7,527 nucleotides of DNA from an uncultured Prosthecobacter sp. (GCA_947523045.1 CANNUR010000141.1:1-7527); one strand, 5' to 3'. Counted from the first letter of the stretch, positions 1 through 7,316 are shown. Notes: a model not told the origin generated them from the letters alone. Numbers and translations: made by a program.

Positions 1-1
1 C

Positions 2-775
2 ATCCAGGCCAAGGCCGACGTCATCGCCAAGTACCGTGCCAAGGGCCCCGCCGGCAACCATCACGACCCCGTTTATGCCGCCCTTGTGGAAAGCGTCGAC
101 GACAGTGTCGGTCGCCTGCGCGCCGTGCTCAAGGAACTCGACCTCGCCGACAACACCCTCTTCATCTTCACCAGCGACAACGGCGGCCTCAGCCAACTCG
201 TCGGCCCTCAGGGCTGGCGACGCGGGCCCACCGACAACAGCCCGCTGCGTCTCGGCAAGGGCGGCGCCTATGAAGGCGGCGTGCGCGTACCCCTGCTCGT
301 CGCCTGGCCCGATGTCATTGAGCCCGGCAGCACCTGCGACACCCCCGTCATCAGTTACGACCTCGCCCCCACCGTGCTCGCCGCCACCGGCGTCACCCCC
401 GGCGCCGAGACCGTCTTCGACGGCGAATCCCTGCTGCCCCTGCTGACCCAAAAAGACCTGCTGCAGCGCGACACCCTCTACTGGCATTACCCCCACTACC
501 ACCCCGGCGGCGCCACCCCCTACAGCGCCCTGCGCTCGGGCGACTGGAAACTGCTGCTCTTCCACGAGGACGACCGCCTCGAACTCTACAACCTCCGTCG
601 CGACCCCGGCGAAGCCATGAACCTCGCCGAATTCGAAGCCGACATCGCCCTCGAACTGCATGAGCAGTTGCAAAGCTGGCTCACCCAGGTCAACGCCCAA
701 CTGCCCGAACCCAACCCCGAGCACGACCCTGAACGCATCTGGGAATCGCCCCGCCCCCTTCGCAAAAAAGGCTAA
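2..775 (+). CDS. Sulfatase, C-terminal part (5' end outside window)
   Basis: This is a type I sulfatase of the alkaline-phosphatase superfamily, which hydrolyses sulfate esters, probably on a polysaccharide. The frame is open from base 2, so 257 residues are visible and the N-terminal half is missing, including the C/S-x-P-S-R site that is converted to formylglycine. Visible family marks, in order, are TSDNGG (Asp59-Asn60 of the visible part, metal ligands in this family), GKGGAYEGGVRVP (about 85-97, with the conserved Lys and Arg), the FDGESLLPLL stretch (about 139-148), YWHYPHY (about 160-166), RSGDWKLL, and LYNLRRDPGE..NLA (about 196-209), typical of the C-terminal subdomain. The end, PNPEHDP, resembles the usual sulfatase tail. 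The gene ends with TAA and converges on the PATR-repeat gene. Substrate and subfamily cannot be read from this part, and signal peptide and localisation are not visible. Confidence 0.95.
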   Translation: MQAKADVIAKYRAKGPAGNHHDPVYAALVESVDDSVGRLRAVLKELDLADNTLFIFTSDNGGLSQLVGPQGWRRGPTDNSPLRLGKGGAYEGGVRVPLLVAWPDVIEPGSTCDTPVISYDLAPTVLAATGVTPGAETVFDGESLLPLLTQKDLLQRDTLYWHYPHYHPGGATPYSALRSGDWKLLLFHEDDRLELYNLRRDPGEAMNLAEFEADIALELHEQLQSWLTQVNAQLPEPNPEHDPERIWESPRPLRKKG

Positions 776-805
776 ACGTCCAAAGTGGAAGCGACCTCAG
801 CCACT

Positions 806-820
806 GGTCTTTTTAAGACC
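806..820. terminator. Small hairpin between convergent genes
   Basis: GGTCTT (806-811) and AAGACC (815-820) form a perfect 6-bp stem around TTT. The hairpin lies between the sulfatase stop and the stop of the PATR-repeat gene, where a shared bidirectional terminator could sit. Neither strand has a clear U-tract after the stem, so an intrinsic terminator is only a weak inference. Confidence 0.3.
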
Positions 821-925
821 TCCCGGAAAACCAGCACGCGCTGCTGAAGCTCCTCACTACCCGAGGACCGTGGCGCAGGAAGAGGGGTTGGAGCACCGGC
901 AAGCAGGTCGGGACTCTCACTGAAC

Positions 926-3900
926 TCAGCCCCGCCGGCGCCGCCCGAGGACAAGCGCAGCAGCGAGGCTGAGCAGGAGCAGTCGTGAGGGTTCCGGCAC
1001 CACGACCAAGGCGAGACTGCCGGTGGCGGTGAACTGACTGAGATCCCAGGCGTAACCGCTGCCGTGGATGTCGGGCAGGTCCAGTCCGGCAGCCTCGTCG
1101 CCATGGCCATACAATAGGCTGCCCGGGCTGTAGCGGCTGGCAAAGCTGGGTGCGCTGGCCAGGCCGGACCAGTCGAGCAGATCAAACACGGCCGGGGCGG
1201 TGGGGATGAATCCCGGAGCGGTGACGCTGAGGTTGCCGAGAAAGAGCAGGGTGTTGGATCCGGTGCCCTGGATGTTGAGCCGGTCGGAAGTGCCTCCGGG
1301 ATTCAGGCCCAGCACGACCGTGCTTCCCGCCTGAAAATCGAGACTGCCTGAGCCGCTCAAGGGCGAGACATGCAGGGTACCGAAATCATCCGCGGCAACT
1401 CCATCGCCGGCGTGGATCGTCGCCCCCGCAGCAGCGGTGAAGCTGACGCCGCGGACGCTGCCGGTGCCTGCGAGGGTGCCGCCGTTTTGGAGGCTGACCG
1501 CTCCGCTGCCCGTGCTGGCGCCGGTGGCAAGCTGCAGTACGCCTTGGGCGACGGTGGTGGTGCCGGTGTAGGTGTTGGCGCCACCGAGCACCTGGGTGCC
1601 GGCGCCGGTTTTGATGAGGGCCAGCACGCCATCGGTGCCGACTCCGTTGCCGTCGCGCAGCAGTCCGCCGAACTGCAGTGCGCCGCTTGTGACGTTGAGG
1701 GTGAGGGTGGCGGTGGCGGCGCTGCCGGATTCATTTTCGACGATGCCGGCACCGGCGCTGCTGCTCAGGCCACCGAGGGTTTCGGACTGGTTGTTGAGGC
1801 GCAGGATGCCGGCGTTGGCGCCACTGCCGGCAAAGCTGACCCGGCTGGTGTCAGCGATCTGCTGGCTGGTGTTGAGTTGGACGATGGCGGGCGCCGTGCC
1901 GTCGCCAATGGTCAGATCTCCGCCAATGGCCGTAACGCCGGCGGTTTTGCCGAGCCGCAGTTCGCCGGCGGTGACGCTGCTGGCGCCGGTGAAGGTGTTT
2001 GCTGTGGTGCCGGACAGGGTCAGGATGCCGTTGCCGGTTTTGTGCAGGCCGCCGGAGCTGTTGGTCGTGAGTGTGGCTGTGCCGAGGGCGACACCGCTGC
2101 CGCCGCCGCCGATCAGGGTGAAGGTCGGCGCCGAGGTGTAGCCGACTCCGGGGTTGGTGATGAGGATGCGCAGCAGTTGGCCGTAGGTCGGGCTGGCGGG
2201 ATCGAGGTCGACCACGGCCGAGGCGGTGGCACCACTGCCACCGCCGCCGCTGATCTCGACGTAGGGAGCACCGATGAAGCCGCTGCCGCCGGCGGTGACG
2301 GGGATGCTGGTGACGCCATCGCCACTGGGGGCGAGCAGAGCGGCCGGCAGGGTGACGGTGTAGCCGTTGGTGTCGATCCGGGCGCCGCCGGCGAAATCGC
2401 CGAAGGGTCCGTTGACGTAGACGTTGAAGGTGCCTGTGCCGCCGCTGCCACTGGTGTTGACGAAGGCCGAGCTGTTGGCACCGGCACGCAGCAGGCCGCC
2501 GTTGAAATTGAGGCGGGAGGTCGTGGCGGCACCACTGCCGTTGTAATAGGCACTGGTGTTGGTGATCGGGGTGCCGGCGTTGAGGTTGAGGTCGGCGGTG
2601 GCAAGGGCGGTGTTGTCGTTCTGCTGGCCGAGTGTGACCATGAAGCCGGCGTTGTTGACCAGTCCACCGGCCACCGTCATGGCCCCACTGGCGGCGGCGC
2701 TGCCGCGGAAACCCAAGGCGATGTGCTCGCCCGTGCGCTGGACCTCGCCGCCGGTGACGGTGAACTCCCAGCGCTGGTTGCGAAACATGATGTACCTGGC
2801 GGTGTTGAGGGTGCCACCACTGACTTGCAGGATGGCCACCGCGCTGGCCGTGGCACCGTCCTGCGAATCGACCCGCTGGGTGGTCAGCGTGCCGCCCTTG
2901 AGGAAGAGGCCGCCGTAACTCGCGGCACCGAGAGCGATGCCACCGGAGGTGCTGCTGGTGGTGGTGGCAAGTTGACCGCCGGTCAGCACCACGGCGCCCG
3001 TGCGATTTTGGGTGGTGTCATTCAGGCTGCCGGCACCGATGAAGACATTGGCGCTCTCATAATCGGCACCAGCCAGCAGGCGCAGCAGTCCGGGCGTGGC
3101 GGTGCCGGCCTGGGTGGAGGCCGTGCCGGTGGACAATGTGCCGCTGACCTCCAGCGCCCCGGCGGTGATGGCGAGGGTGCTTGTGAGGGCGACACCCCCA
3201 GTCAGGCGCAGGGTGCCGGCGCCGGCTTTGACCAGACCGAAGTTGCCGCCCACCGAGGTCAGGTCGGAGGCGACGGTGAGGTCGGCAAGGGCGTTGCTGC
3301 TGTCGGCCACGGTGAAGGTGCGCGTGGCGCCGCCAAGGTCGAGCGTGCCGCCGGTGATGAGCGCTCCGAGGGGATGGTTGTCAGCGTTAACCGTGAGGTT
3401 GGTGCCGAGCGTCAGCAGGCCGCCTGCCCCCAGGCGGAGGATGGCCTGGCTGGCTGCCGTTGAACTGGCATTGTAAAAGCTGAGCGCCCCTGCAGTCCAG
3501 GTGTGGCCGGCGAGGTCGAGTTCTGCCGTGCCGCCAGCGGCGGCAAGGATCACGGCGGTGGTGCTGTTGAGCGCCTGATCGATGCCGAACCGCAGCACGC
3601 CTTCCTGGAGGGTGGTGCTGCCGGTGTGACTACTGGCACTGGCGAGGATCTGCGTGCCGGCGCCGCCCTTCACCAGCGCCAGTGTGCCGGCGAGGCTGCC
3701 ATTGCGCAGCAGGCCGCTGTAGCTCTGCGTGCCGCTGGTGTTGAGGATGAGCGTGGCATTGCTGGCGCTCTCGTTTTCCACAATGCCGGCACCGCCGGTG
3801 CTGCTCAGACCGCCGAGGGTCTCGGTCTTGCCGTTGAGCCGGAACACACCCGCCACCGCATCGGTGCCATGCAGATGCACGACGCTGTCATCGGCGATCT

Positions 3901-5407
3901 GCTCGCTGTTGACCAGCCGGAGCAGCACGCCGGCACTGCCATCGCCGAGCGTGAGATCACCGGCGATGGCCGCCACACCCGCGGTCTTGGCGAGGTCGAG
4001 GCCGCCGGCCAGCAGGCGGGTCATGCCGGTGTACGTGTTGGCCTCGGCACCGGCGAAGGTCAGCACGCCATTGCCGACCTTGGTCAGGCCACCGTCGATC
4101 GCGGCATCGCCATCGATCGTCGAGTGTCCGAGCGCTTTGCTGATGCTGAGGTTGAAGCCGTTGCTGTCGATGACCCCGCCGCCGTCGCGCACGTTCACCG
4201 TCGTCAGGCTGGTGGCGAGGGTGAGACTGGCGCTGTTGGCCTTGAGGGTGCCGCCGTTGAAGTTGAAGATCGAGGCACCGACTGTGCCGCCGGTGATCGT
4301 GCGACCGGTTGCCAAGGTGCCGCCATTGAGATGGATCGTGCCGCTGCTGCCCGTATTGCCCGCCAGGTTCGAGCCGAGCAGGATCGTGCCGCCGGTGGTG
4401 AGGGTGTCAAAGAGGCCGGTGCCGGACAGGGTCATCTCGCTGGCACCACTGGTTTCAGTGTTTGCGTAGCCGGCACCGATGCGCACCAGGGTGCTCGCAC
4501 CACCAACGATCATGGCACCGCCGGAAATGTTGAGAAAGCCGCGGGCATTGGCGTTGCTGCGCCCCAGCACGACGCCGGCCGAACTGGTGCCGATCGTCAG
4601 AGTGCCTGCCGTGATGTTGAAGGTGGCATTGCTCCCCTCGCCGACGCGGAAGGTCGCGCTGGCACCGGTCATGAAGGCGGTGCCGGAGAAGTGGATGATG
4701 CTATTGCCGCCGAATCCGGACTGCCCCACCGGCACGGCAGCCGAGGTGCCGAGGGTGCCGGTGATGTTCAGCGTGCCACCGGTCACGGACAGGCCGGCGG
4801 CACTGCTGTAGACACTGCGGCTGTAACTGCCCGACAGATTCACCACGCCGGCACTCATGGTCAGTTGGCCCGCCTCGGCGACGATGCCAGCCAGGGTCAG
4901 CGTGCCGGCACCGCCTTTGCTGAAGGCGAACCCGCCGGCACTGACCGTGCTCGCCGCATCCAGAGTCAGGTCACCGGCACCGGTGAAGCTGACGTTGGCC
5001 GCCAGGGTGAGATTCGTCTGCAGCAGGGCCAGTGTGCCGGCGTTGGTCACCGTCACCGTCCCACCCAGGGTCAGGCTGTGACCGCCCCCGGCCAGGGTGT
5101 AACCGGTGCTGTTGAAGGTCAGACCGCCGGCCGTGATCGCTGCCCCCAGCGTGACCGTGCCGCCCGTGCCCCCAAAAATCGCCGTGTCATTGCCGGCATT
5201 GTTCCAAGCTTTCATGACGCCGGCGTCATTCCAAAACAGCGCGCTGGTGTCCCAGGTGCCCGCACCACCGGTGGGATTGCCGGCCACGCCGTCGGCATCC
5301 CAGGTCAGACTCGCCGCCGGCACCGACGCAACCGTCAGCCATCCGCCCAGCAAAACACCGAAGGCTGAAGCGAAACGACGGATGGGAGCAGTGAAAAATC
5401 GGGGCAT
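926..5407 (-). CDS. Giant PATR beta-strand repeat protein with PEP-CTERM anchor
   Basis: This 1493-residue protein is predicted to be secreted or on the cell surface. Residues 1-32 form a signal peptide (Arg-rich start, hydrophobic FGVLLGGWLTVA, cleavage near VPAA). Residues 34-100 show the opening common in this family: WDADG, GGAGTWD, several Trp, then DTAIFGG and GTVTLG. Autotransporter-associated beta-strand repeats (K.G.GTL.L.G....TG.T.V..G.L.L) occur near 162-175, 441-475, 577-608, 723-756, 1121-1154 and 1262-1295. The C-terminus (1471-1493) is PEP, a Leu/Ala-rich helix and RRRR: a PEP-CTERM sorting signal recognised by an exosortase. There is no C-terminal outer-membrane barrel domain, so it is not a classical autotransporter. 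It has no cysteine and only 13 lysines by my count. A role in matrix, adhesion or polysaccharide binding is inference. The ATG at 5407 is the only start giving an intact signal peptide; no Shine-Dalgarno precedes it. The gene stands alone, convergent with the sulfatase and divergent from the transporter. Confidence 0.93.
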   Translation of the reverse strand: MPRFFTAPIRRFASAFGVLLGGWLTVASVPAASLTWDADGVAGNPTGGAGTWDTSALFWNDAGVMKAWNNAGNDTAIFGGTGGTVTLGAAITAGGLTFNSTGYTLAGGGHSLTLGGTVTVTNAGTLALLQTNLTLAANVSFTGAGDLTLDAASTVSAGGFAFSKGGAGTLTLAGIVAEAGQLTMSAGVVNLSGSYSRSVYSSAAGLSVTGGTLNITGTLGTSAAVPVGQSGFGGNSIIHFSGTAFMTGASATFRVGEGSNATFNITAGTLTIGTSSAGVVLGRSNANARGFLNISGGAMIVGGASTLVRIGAGYANTETSGASEMTLSGTGLFDTLTTGGTILLGSNLAGNTGSSGTIHLNGGTLATGRTITGGTVGASIFNFNGGTLKANSASLTLATSLTTVNVRDGGGVIDSNGFNLSISKALGHSTIDGDAAIDGGLTKVGNGVLTFAGAEANTYTGMTRLLAGGLDLAKTAGVAAIAGDLTLGDGSAGVLLRLVNSEQIADDSVVHLHGTDAVAGVFRLNGKTETLGGLSSTGGAGIVENESASNATLILNTSGTQSYSGLLRNGSLAGTLALVKGGAGTQILASASSHTGSTTLQEGVLRFGIDQALNSTTAVILAAAGGTAELDLAGHTWTAGALSFYNASSTAASQAILRLGAGGLLTLGTNLTVNADNHPLGALITGGTLDLGGATRTFTVADSSNALADLTVASDLTSVGGNFGLVKAGAGTLRLTGGVALTSTLAITAGALEVSGTLSTGTASTQAGTATPGLLRLLAGADYESANVFIGAGSLNDTTQNRTGAVVLTGGQLATTTSSTSGGIALGAASYGGLFLKGGTLTTQRVDSQDGATASAVAILQVSGGTLNTARYIMFRNQRWEFTVTGGEVQRTGEHIALGFRGSAAASGAMTVAGGLVNNAGFMVTLGQQNDNTALATADLNLNAGTPITNTSAYYNGSGAATTSRLNFNGGLLRAGANSSAFVNTSGSGGTGTFNVYVNGPFGDFAGGARIDTNGYTVTLPAALLAPSGDGVTSIPVTAGGSGFIGAPYVEISGGGGSGATASAVVDLDPASPTYGQLLRILITNPGVGYTSAPTFTLIGGGGSGVALGTATLTTNSSGGLHKTGNGILTLSGTTANTFTGASSVTAGELRLGKTAGVTAIGGDLTIGDGTAPAIVQLNTSQQIADTSRVSFAGSGANAGILRLNNQSETLGGLSSSAGAGIVENESGSAATATLTLNVTSGALQFGGLLRDGNGVGTDGVLALIKTGAGTQVLGGANTYTGTTTVAQGVLQLATGASTGSGAVSLQNGGTLAGTGSVRGVSFTAAAGATIHAGDGVAADDFGTLHVSPLSGSGSLDFQAGSTVVLGLNPGGTSDRLNIQGTGSNTLLFLGNLSVTAPGFIPTAPAVFDLLDWSGLASAPSFASRYSPGSLLYGHGDEAAGLDLPDIHGSGYAWDLSQFTATGSLALVVVPEPSRLLLLSLAAALVLGRRRRG
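929..997 (-). other. PEP-CTERM sorting signal
   Basis: Residues 1471-1493 of the repeat protein read PEPSR, then a hydrophobic LLLLSLAAALVLG segment, then RRRRG. This three-part layout is the known PEP-CTERM signal, which exosortase (EpsH/XrtA-type) cleaves and processes at the cell envelope. No exosortase gene is in this window, so one is predicted elsewhere in the genome. Confidence 0.92.
1523..2047 (-). repeat. Internal repeat module, copy B (residues 1121-1295)
   Basis: This is the second copy of a module of about 170 residues in the PATR protein. It starts LHKTGNGILTLSG and passes through KTAGVTAIGGDLTIGDG, QQIADTS, SETLGGLSS.AGAGIVENES and KTGAGTQVLGG, ending in TTTVAQGVLQL. Each block has a counterpart in the same order in copy A. 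The flanking PATR repeats are included. The similarity is also visible in the DNA around 1735-1800 against 3775-3840. Confidence 0.85.
2072..2305 (-). repeat. Two GGSGY-type glycine-rich repeats (residues 1035-1112)
   Basis: Two units of 32 residues face each other. The first reads IPVTAGGSGFIGAPYVEI, followed by SGGGGSGATA. The second reads ILITNPGVGYTSAPTFTL, followed by IGGGGSGVAL. A linker of 14 residues (DLDPASPTYGQLLR, with one V before it) separates them. I recognise this GGSGY..AP pattern from other large secreted proteins, but I cannot name its function. It sits between an IDTNGYTVTL segment and copy B of the repeat module, where copy A has only a short linker. Confidence 0.75.
3584..4087 (-). 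repeat. Internal repeat module, copy A (residues 441-608)
   Basis: This is the first copy of the module, nearer the N-terminus. The ordered blocks are LTKVGNGVLTFAG, KTAGVAAIAGDLTLGDG, EQIADDS, TETLGGLSS.GGAGIVENES, KGGAGTQILAS and TTLQEGVLRFG. The block ending in VENES differs from copy B at about 3 of 20 positions, and the block around KTAGV at about 3 of 17. The regions between the blocks have diverged much more. Confidence 0.85.
5312..5407 (-). other. Signal peptide of the PATR-repeat protein
   Basis: Residues 1-32 have a basic N-region (MPRFFTAPIRRF), a hydrophobic core (ASAFGVLLGGWLTVA) and a small-residue cleavage region (SVPAAS). This is a Sec-type signal and agrees with export before exosortase processing. 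The exact cleavage site is uncertain by a residue or two. Confidence 0.85.
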
Positions 5408-5434
5408 ACGGGCTGGGGCAAAAGGAAAAGTACG

Positions 5435-5462
5435 CAGGTAAAGCAGGCAGTATGCCAGTCAA
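5435..5462 (-). promoter_or_regulatory. Possible promoter for the PATR-repeat gene
   Basis: On the minus strand, TTGACT (5462-5457) and TACCTG (5440-5435) are 16 bases apart, leaving a leader of roughly 20 bases before the ATG at 5407. The -35-like box is good, but the -10-like box is a poor match to TATAAT. A pair with the same spacing and nearly the same boxes lies upstream of trxA, which is the main reason to list it. Confidence 0.25.
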
Positions 5463-5544
5463 TCTTGCCGCCATGGCCTTGATCGCTCCGTGAACCGATG
5501 ACAATCGCCGATCTGAATCGACGCTTTTGCAAGCTCTTGACCCG

Positions 5545-6876
5545 ATGCCCTCAGGATCAGCGTGCCATCTTGAGCTCCCATTCCGCCCATCCCGACCGCC
5601 AAATTCGCATTGCAAAGCCGGGGTTTCGGATGGACCGCAGGTCATCCCTCCGGTCCAACCAGCTACGGAACACGCAACGCGCCTGACCTTCCGCAACGAG
5701 GTCTGGCGTTCCCTGCCCTCCGGGGTGCTGGAGACGCTGTCGGGCACCTTTGGCATGCTCATCGCCGTGCGGGTCTTCCAGATGGATGACCTGGCCAAAT
5801 CCATCTTCCTCAGTTCAACGAGTGGCGGCCTGATGACGAGCCTGTTCGTCGTGCCGCTGCTGCTGCGTGCCCGCACCACCCTGGCGGCGACCGCGGCGCG
5901 GGTGCAGTTTGTCGGCGGCGCCTTCCTGGCCCTGGCGGCCCTGTTCCCGGCCTCGCCCTGGCTGTTCATCCTCGGCTGCAGTTTTGGGCTGTTCTGCTTC
6001 TCGATGCAGATCCCCCTGCTCACCCAGATCTACCGGCTCAACTACCCGGAGGCGGCCCGCGGCCGGCTCTTCGCCCTCGCCGGCGTGCTGCGCGCGGCGA
6101 CCGCGGTCGGCTTTGGTTTCCTCGGCGGCTGGCTGATCGGCCGCGATCTCGACCACTACCGCGGCCTGCTCTGGGGGTTTGCCGCCTGCGCCTTTCTCTC
6201 CGGCTGGCTGACCCGGCGACTGCCCTCGGTCGAATGGAGCGCCCAGGCCGATGCACCGCCGGGCCTGTGGGCCGCCCTGCGCTGGGTAAAGCTCGACCGC
6301 GATTTCCGCACCCTGCTCATTTCCTGGATGATGATGGGCGTCGGCAACCTCATCGCCGCCTGCCTCTTCGTCGAATACCTCGCCAACCCGCGTCACGGCA
6401 TCAACCTGCCCGAGCGCGACGTCGCCTGGATCACCGGCGTCGTGCCGGTGGCCTTCCGCATGCTCTGTGCCTACCCCTGGGGCGTCATCTACGACCGGGT
6501 CGGTCTGTTCAAGGTGCGCGCCGTGCTCAACCTCATCTTTGCCGCCGGCATCCTGTGCTTTTACCTGGCCGATGGCCTGGTCGGCTGGACGATTGGCATG
6601 GCGCTCTGGGGCGTGGCCAACGCCGGTGGCAACGTCACCTGGGGACTCTGGGTCACCAAGCTAGCGCCGGCACATGCGGTGGCCGAGTACATGAGCGTGC
6701 ACAGCTTCTTCACTGGCCTGCGCGGCCTGCTCGCCCCCTACCTGGCCTTTGCCGCCCTCGGCCTGATGTCGTTCCAGACCCTGGCCATCCTCTGCAGCAT
6801 CGGCATCGTCGCCGCCAGCGCCTTCATCACCGTGCGCTCGCCCAAGGGCGCGGAGCGCGAGGGCGAACGCCTCTAA
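5545..6876 (+). CDS. Major facilitator superfamily transporter
   Basis: This is a predicted inner-membrane transporter of 443 residues, with an unknown substrate. I count about 12 hydrophobic helices in two halves, with a cytoplasmic linker around SVEWSAQADAPPG. The loop GVIYDRVGLFKVR matches the MFS motif A (G-x-x-x-D-R-x-G) in the second half, and RLNYPEAARGR sits at the matching loop of the first half. The start is uncertain. ATG 5545 is the first ATG in frame and TTG 5527 lies just upstream; no Shine-Dalgarno precedes either. The first 46 codons (5545-5682) have about 54% G/C at third positions by hand count, against clearly higher use in the body, and encode a Pro-rich, non-membrane segment. 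CTG 5683, directly before TFRNEVWRS, or a start near there, may be the real one. The gene stands alone, divergent from the PATR gene and convergent with trxA. Confidence 0.85.
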   Translation: MPSGSACHLELPFRPSRPPNSHCKAGVSDGPQVIPPVQPATEHATRLTFRNEVWRSLPSGVLETLSGTFGMLIAVRVFQMDDLAKSIFLSSTSGGLMTSLFVVPLLLRARTTLAATAARVQFVGGAFLALAALFPASPWLFILGCSFGLFCFSMQIPLLTQIYRLNYPEAARGRLFALAGVLRAATAVGFGFLGGWLIGRDLDHYRGLLWGFAACAFLSGWLTRRLPSVEWSAQADAPPGLWAALRWVKLDRDFRTLLISWMMMGVGNLIAACLFVEYLANPRHGINLPERDVAWITGVVPVAFRMLCAYPWGVIYDRVGLFKVRAVLNLIFAAGILCFYLADGLVGWTIGMALWGVANAGGNVTWGLWVTKLAPAHAVAEYMSVHSFFTGLRGLLAPYLAFAALGLMSFQTLAILCSIGIVAASAFITVRSPKGAEREGERL

Positions 6877-6897
6877 CCGCCTTGGCTGCCAACCAAA

Positions 6898-6927
6898 ACG
6901 TCCGCACCGGCGAACCGGCGCGGACGT
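6898..6927 (-). terminator. Intrinsic terminator of trxA, maybe bidirectional
   Basis: ACGTCCGC (6898-6905) pairs perfectly with GCGGACGT (6920-6927). Inside, CCGG pairs with CCGG after one A-C mismatch, around a CGAA loop. On the minus strand the stem is followed by a TTTTGGTTGG stretch, as expected for rho-independent termination after trxA, whose stop is about 20 bases before the stem. On the plus strand no U-tract follows, so termination of the transporter here is less certain. Confidence 0.75.
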
Positions 6928-6948
6928 CAAACACACACCACAGAAAGA

Positions 6949-7278
6949 TCAGGCCAGCGCTTCGACGCGCTTGATGAGGGCGTCCTTCGACTGCACGCCG
7001 ACGACGGTGTCCTTGACCTCGCCGCCCTTGATGAACAGCAGCATGGGGATGGAGCGGACGTTGTACTGGGCGGCGAGCGCCGGGCTCTCGTCGACGTTGA
7101 CCTTGGCGACCTTGAGCGAGCCGGCCTTCTCGTCGGCAAGCTGGTCGAGGATCGGACCGAGCATCCGGCAGGGGCCGCACCATTCGGCCCAGAAGTCGAC
7201 GATCACCGGCACGTCGCTGGCGGCGATTTCGCTTTGAAAATTCGATTCGTTGAGATTGAGGACAGCGGCGGAGGCCAT
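6949..7278 (-). CDS. trxA: Thioredoxin
   Basis: This is a cytoplasmic thioredoxin of 109 residues, the usual length, which reduces protein disulfides and is itself recycled by thioredoxin reductase. The active site W33-C34-G35-P36-C37 is intact within DFWAEWCGPCRML. The buried Asp28, Lys59 (VAKVNVD) and the cis-proline Pro78 in RSIPMLLF are all present, and the GGEV and VVGV segments of the last strands follow. The frame continues upstream to an ATG at 7329. I choose ATG 7278 because MASAAVLNLNESNF gives the standard N-terminus, while the extra 17 residues look like non-coding leader. The bases before the start are pyrimidine-rich (CCCCTTCCTCTC), with no Shine-Dalgarno. The gene is monocistronic, convergent with the transporter and divergent from mazG. 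Confidence 0.97.
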   Translation of the reverse strand: MASAAVLNLNESNFQSEIAASDVPVIVDFWAEWCGPCRMLGPILDQLADEKAGSLKVAKVNVDESPALAAQYNVRSIPMLLFIKGGEVKDTVVGVQSKDALIKRVEALA

Positions 7279-7303
7279 GAGAGGAAGGGGTGGAATGAGG
7301 TTA

Positions 7304-7316
7304 CGCGAACGTCGCG
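7304..7316. repeat. Small inverted repeat in the trxA leader
   Basis: CGCGA (7304-7308) and TCGCG (7312-7316) flank a three-base loop. If trxA is transcribed from the proposed promoter, the hairpin falls in its 5' leader, about 26 bases before the start codon. It could also be an operator, or chance in G+C-rich DNA. Confidence 0.35.

Noticed and set aside
764..770. A-run near the sulfatase end as a frameshift site
   Set aside because: The six A bases are read as AAA AAA, not in the A-AAA-AAG phase needed for a -1 slip, and the stop follows at once in frame.
772..1185. 137-codon minus-strand frame
   Set aside because: Most of it overlaps the PATR gene's C-terminal coding region in another frame. 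Only the last part lies in the gap, which is treated as a separate observation.
1370..3463. 697-codon open frame on the plus strand
   Set aside because: It lies wholly antisense to the PATR-repeat gene. Its product is low-complexity Gly/Ala-rich, mirroring the repeats and G+C bias of the real gene, and it resembles no family.
3503..5368. 621-codon open frame on the plus strand
   Set aside because: It has the same origin: antisense to the PATR-repeat gene, low complexity, no recognisable domain. The minus strand shows a signal peptide, repeats and a PEP-CTERM signal.
5226..6023. 265-codon minus-strand frame spanning the divergent region
   Set aside because: It crosses the start of the PATR gene and runs antisense to the transporter. 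The product has mixed character and no domain.
5815..6396. 193-codon minus-strand frame antisense to the transporter
   Set aside because: It is a shadow of the transporter's high third-position G+C, with a Gly/Glu/Ala-rich product and no domain.
6234..6974. 246-codon plus-strand frame over the transporter's second half
   Set aside because: It is a frame-shifted, Arg-rich shadow of the transporter, whose own frame continues without a break and keeps its helices and motif A.
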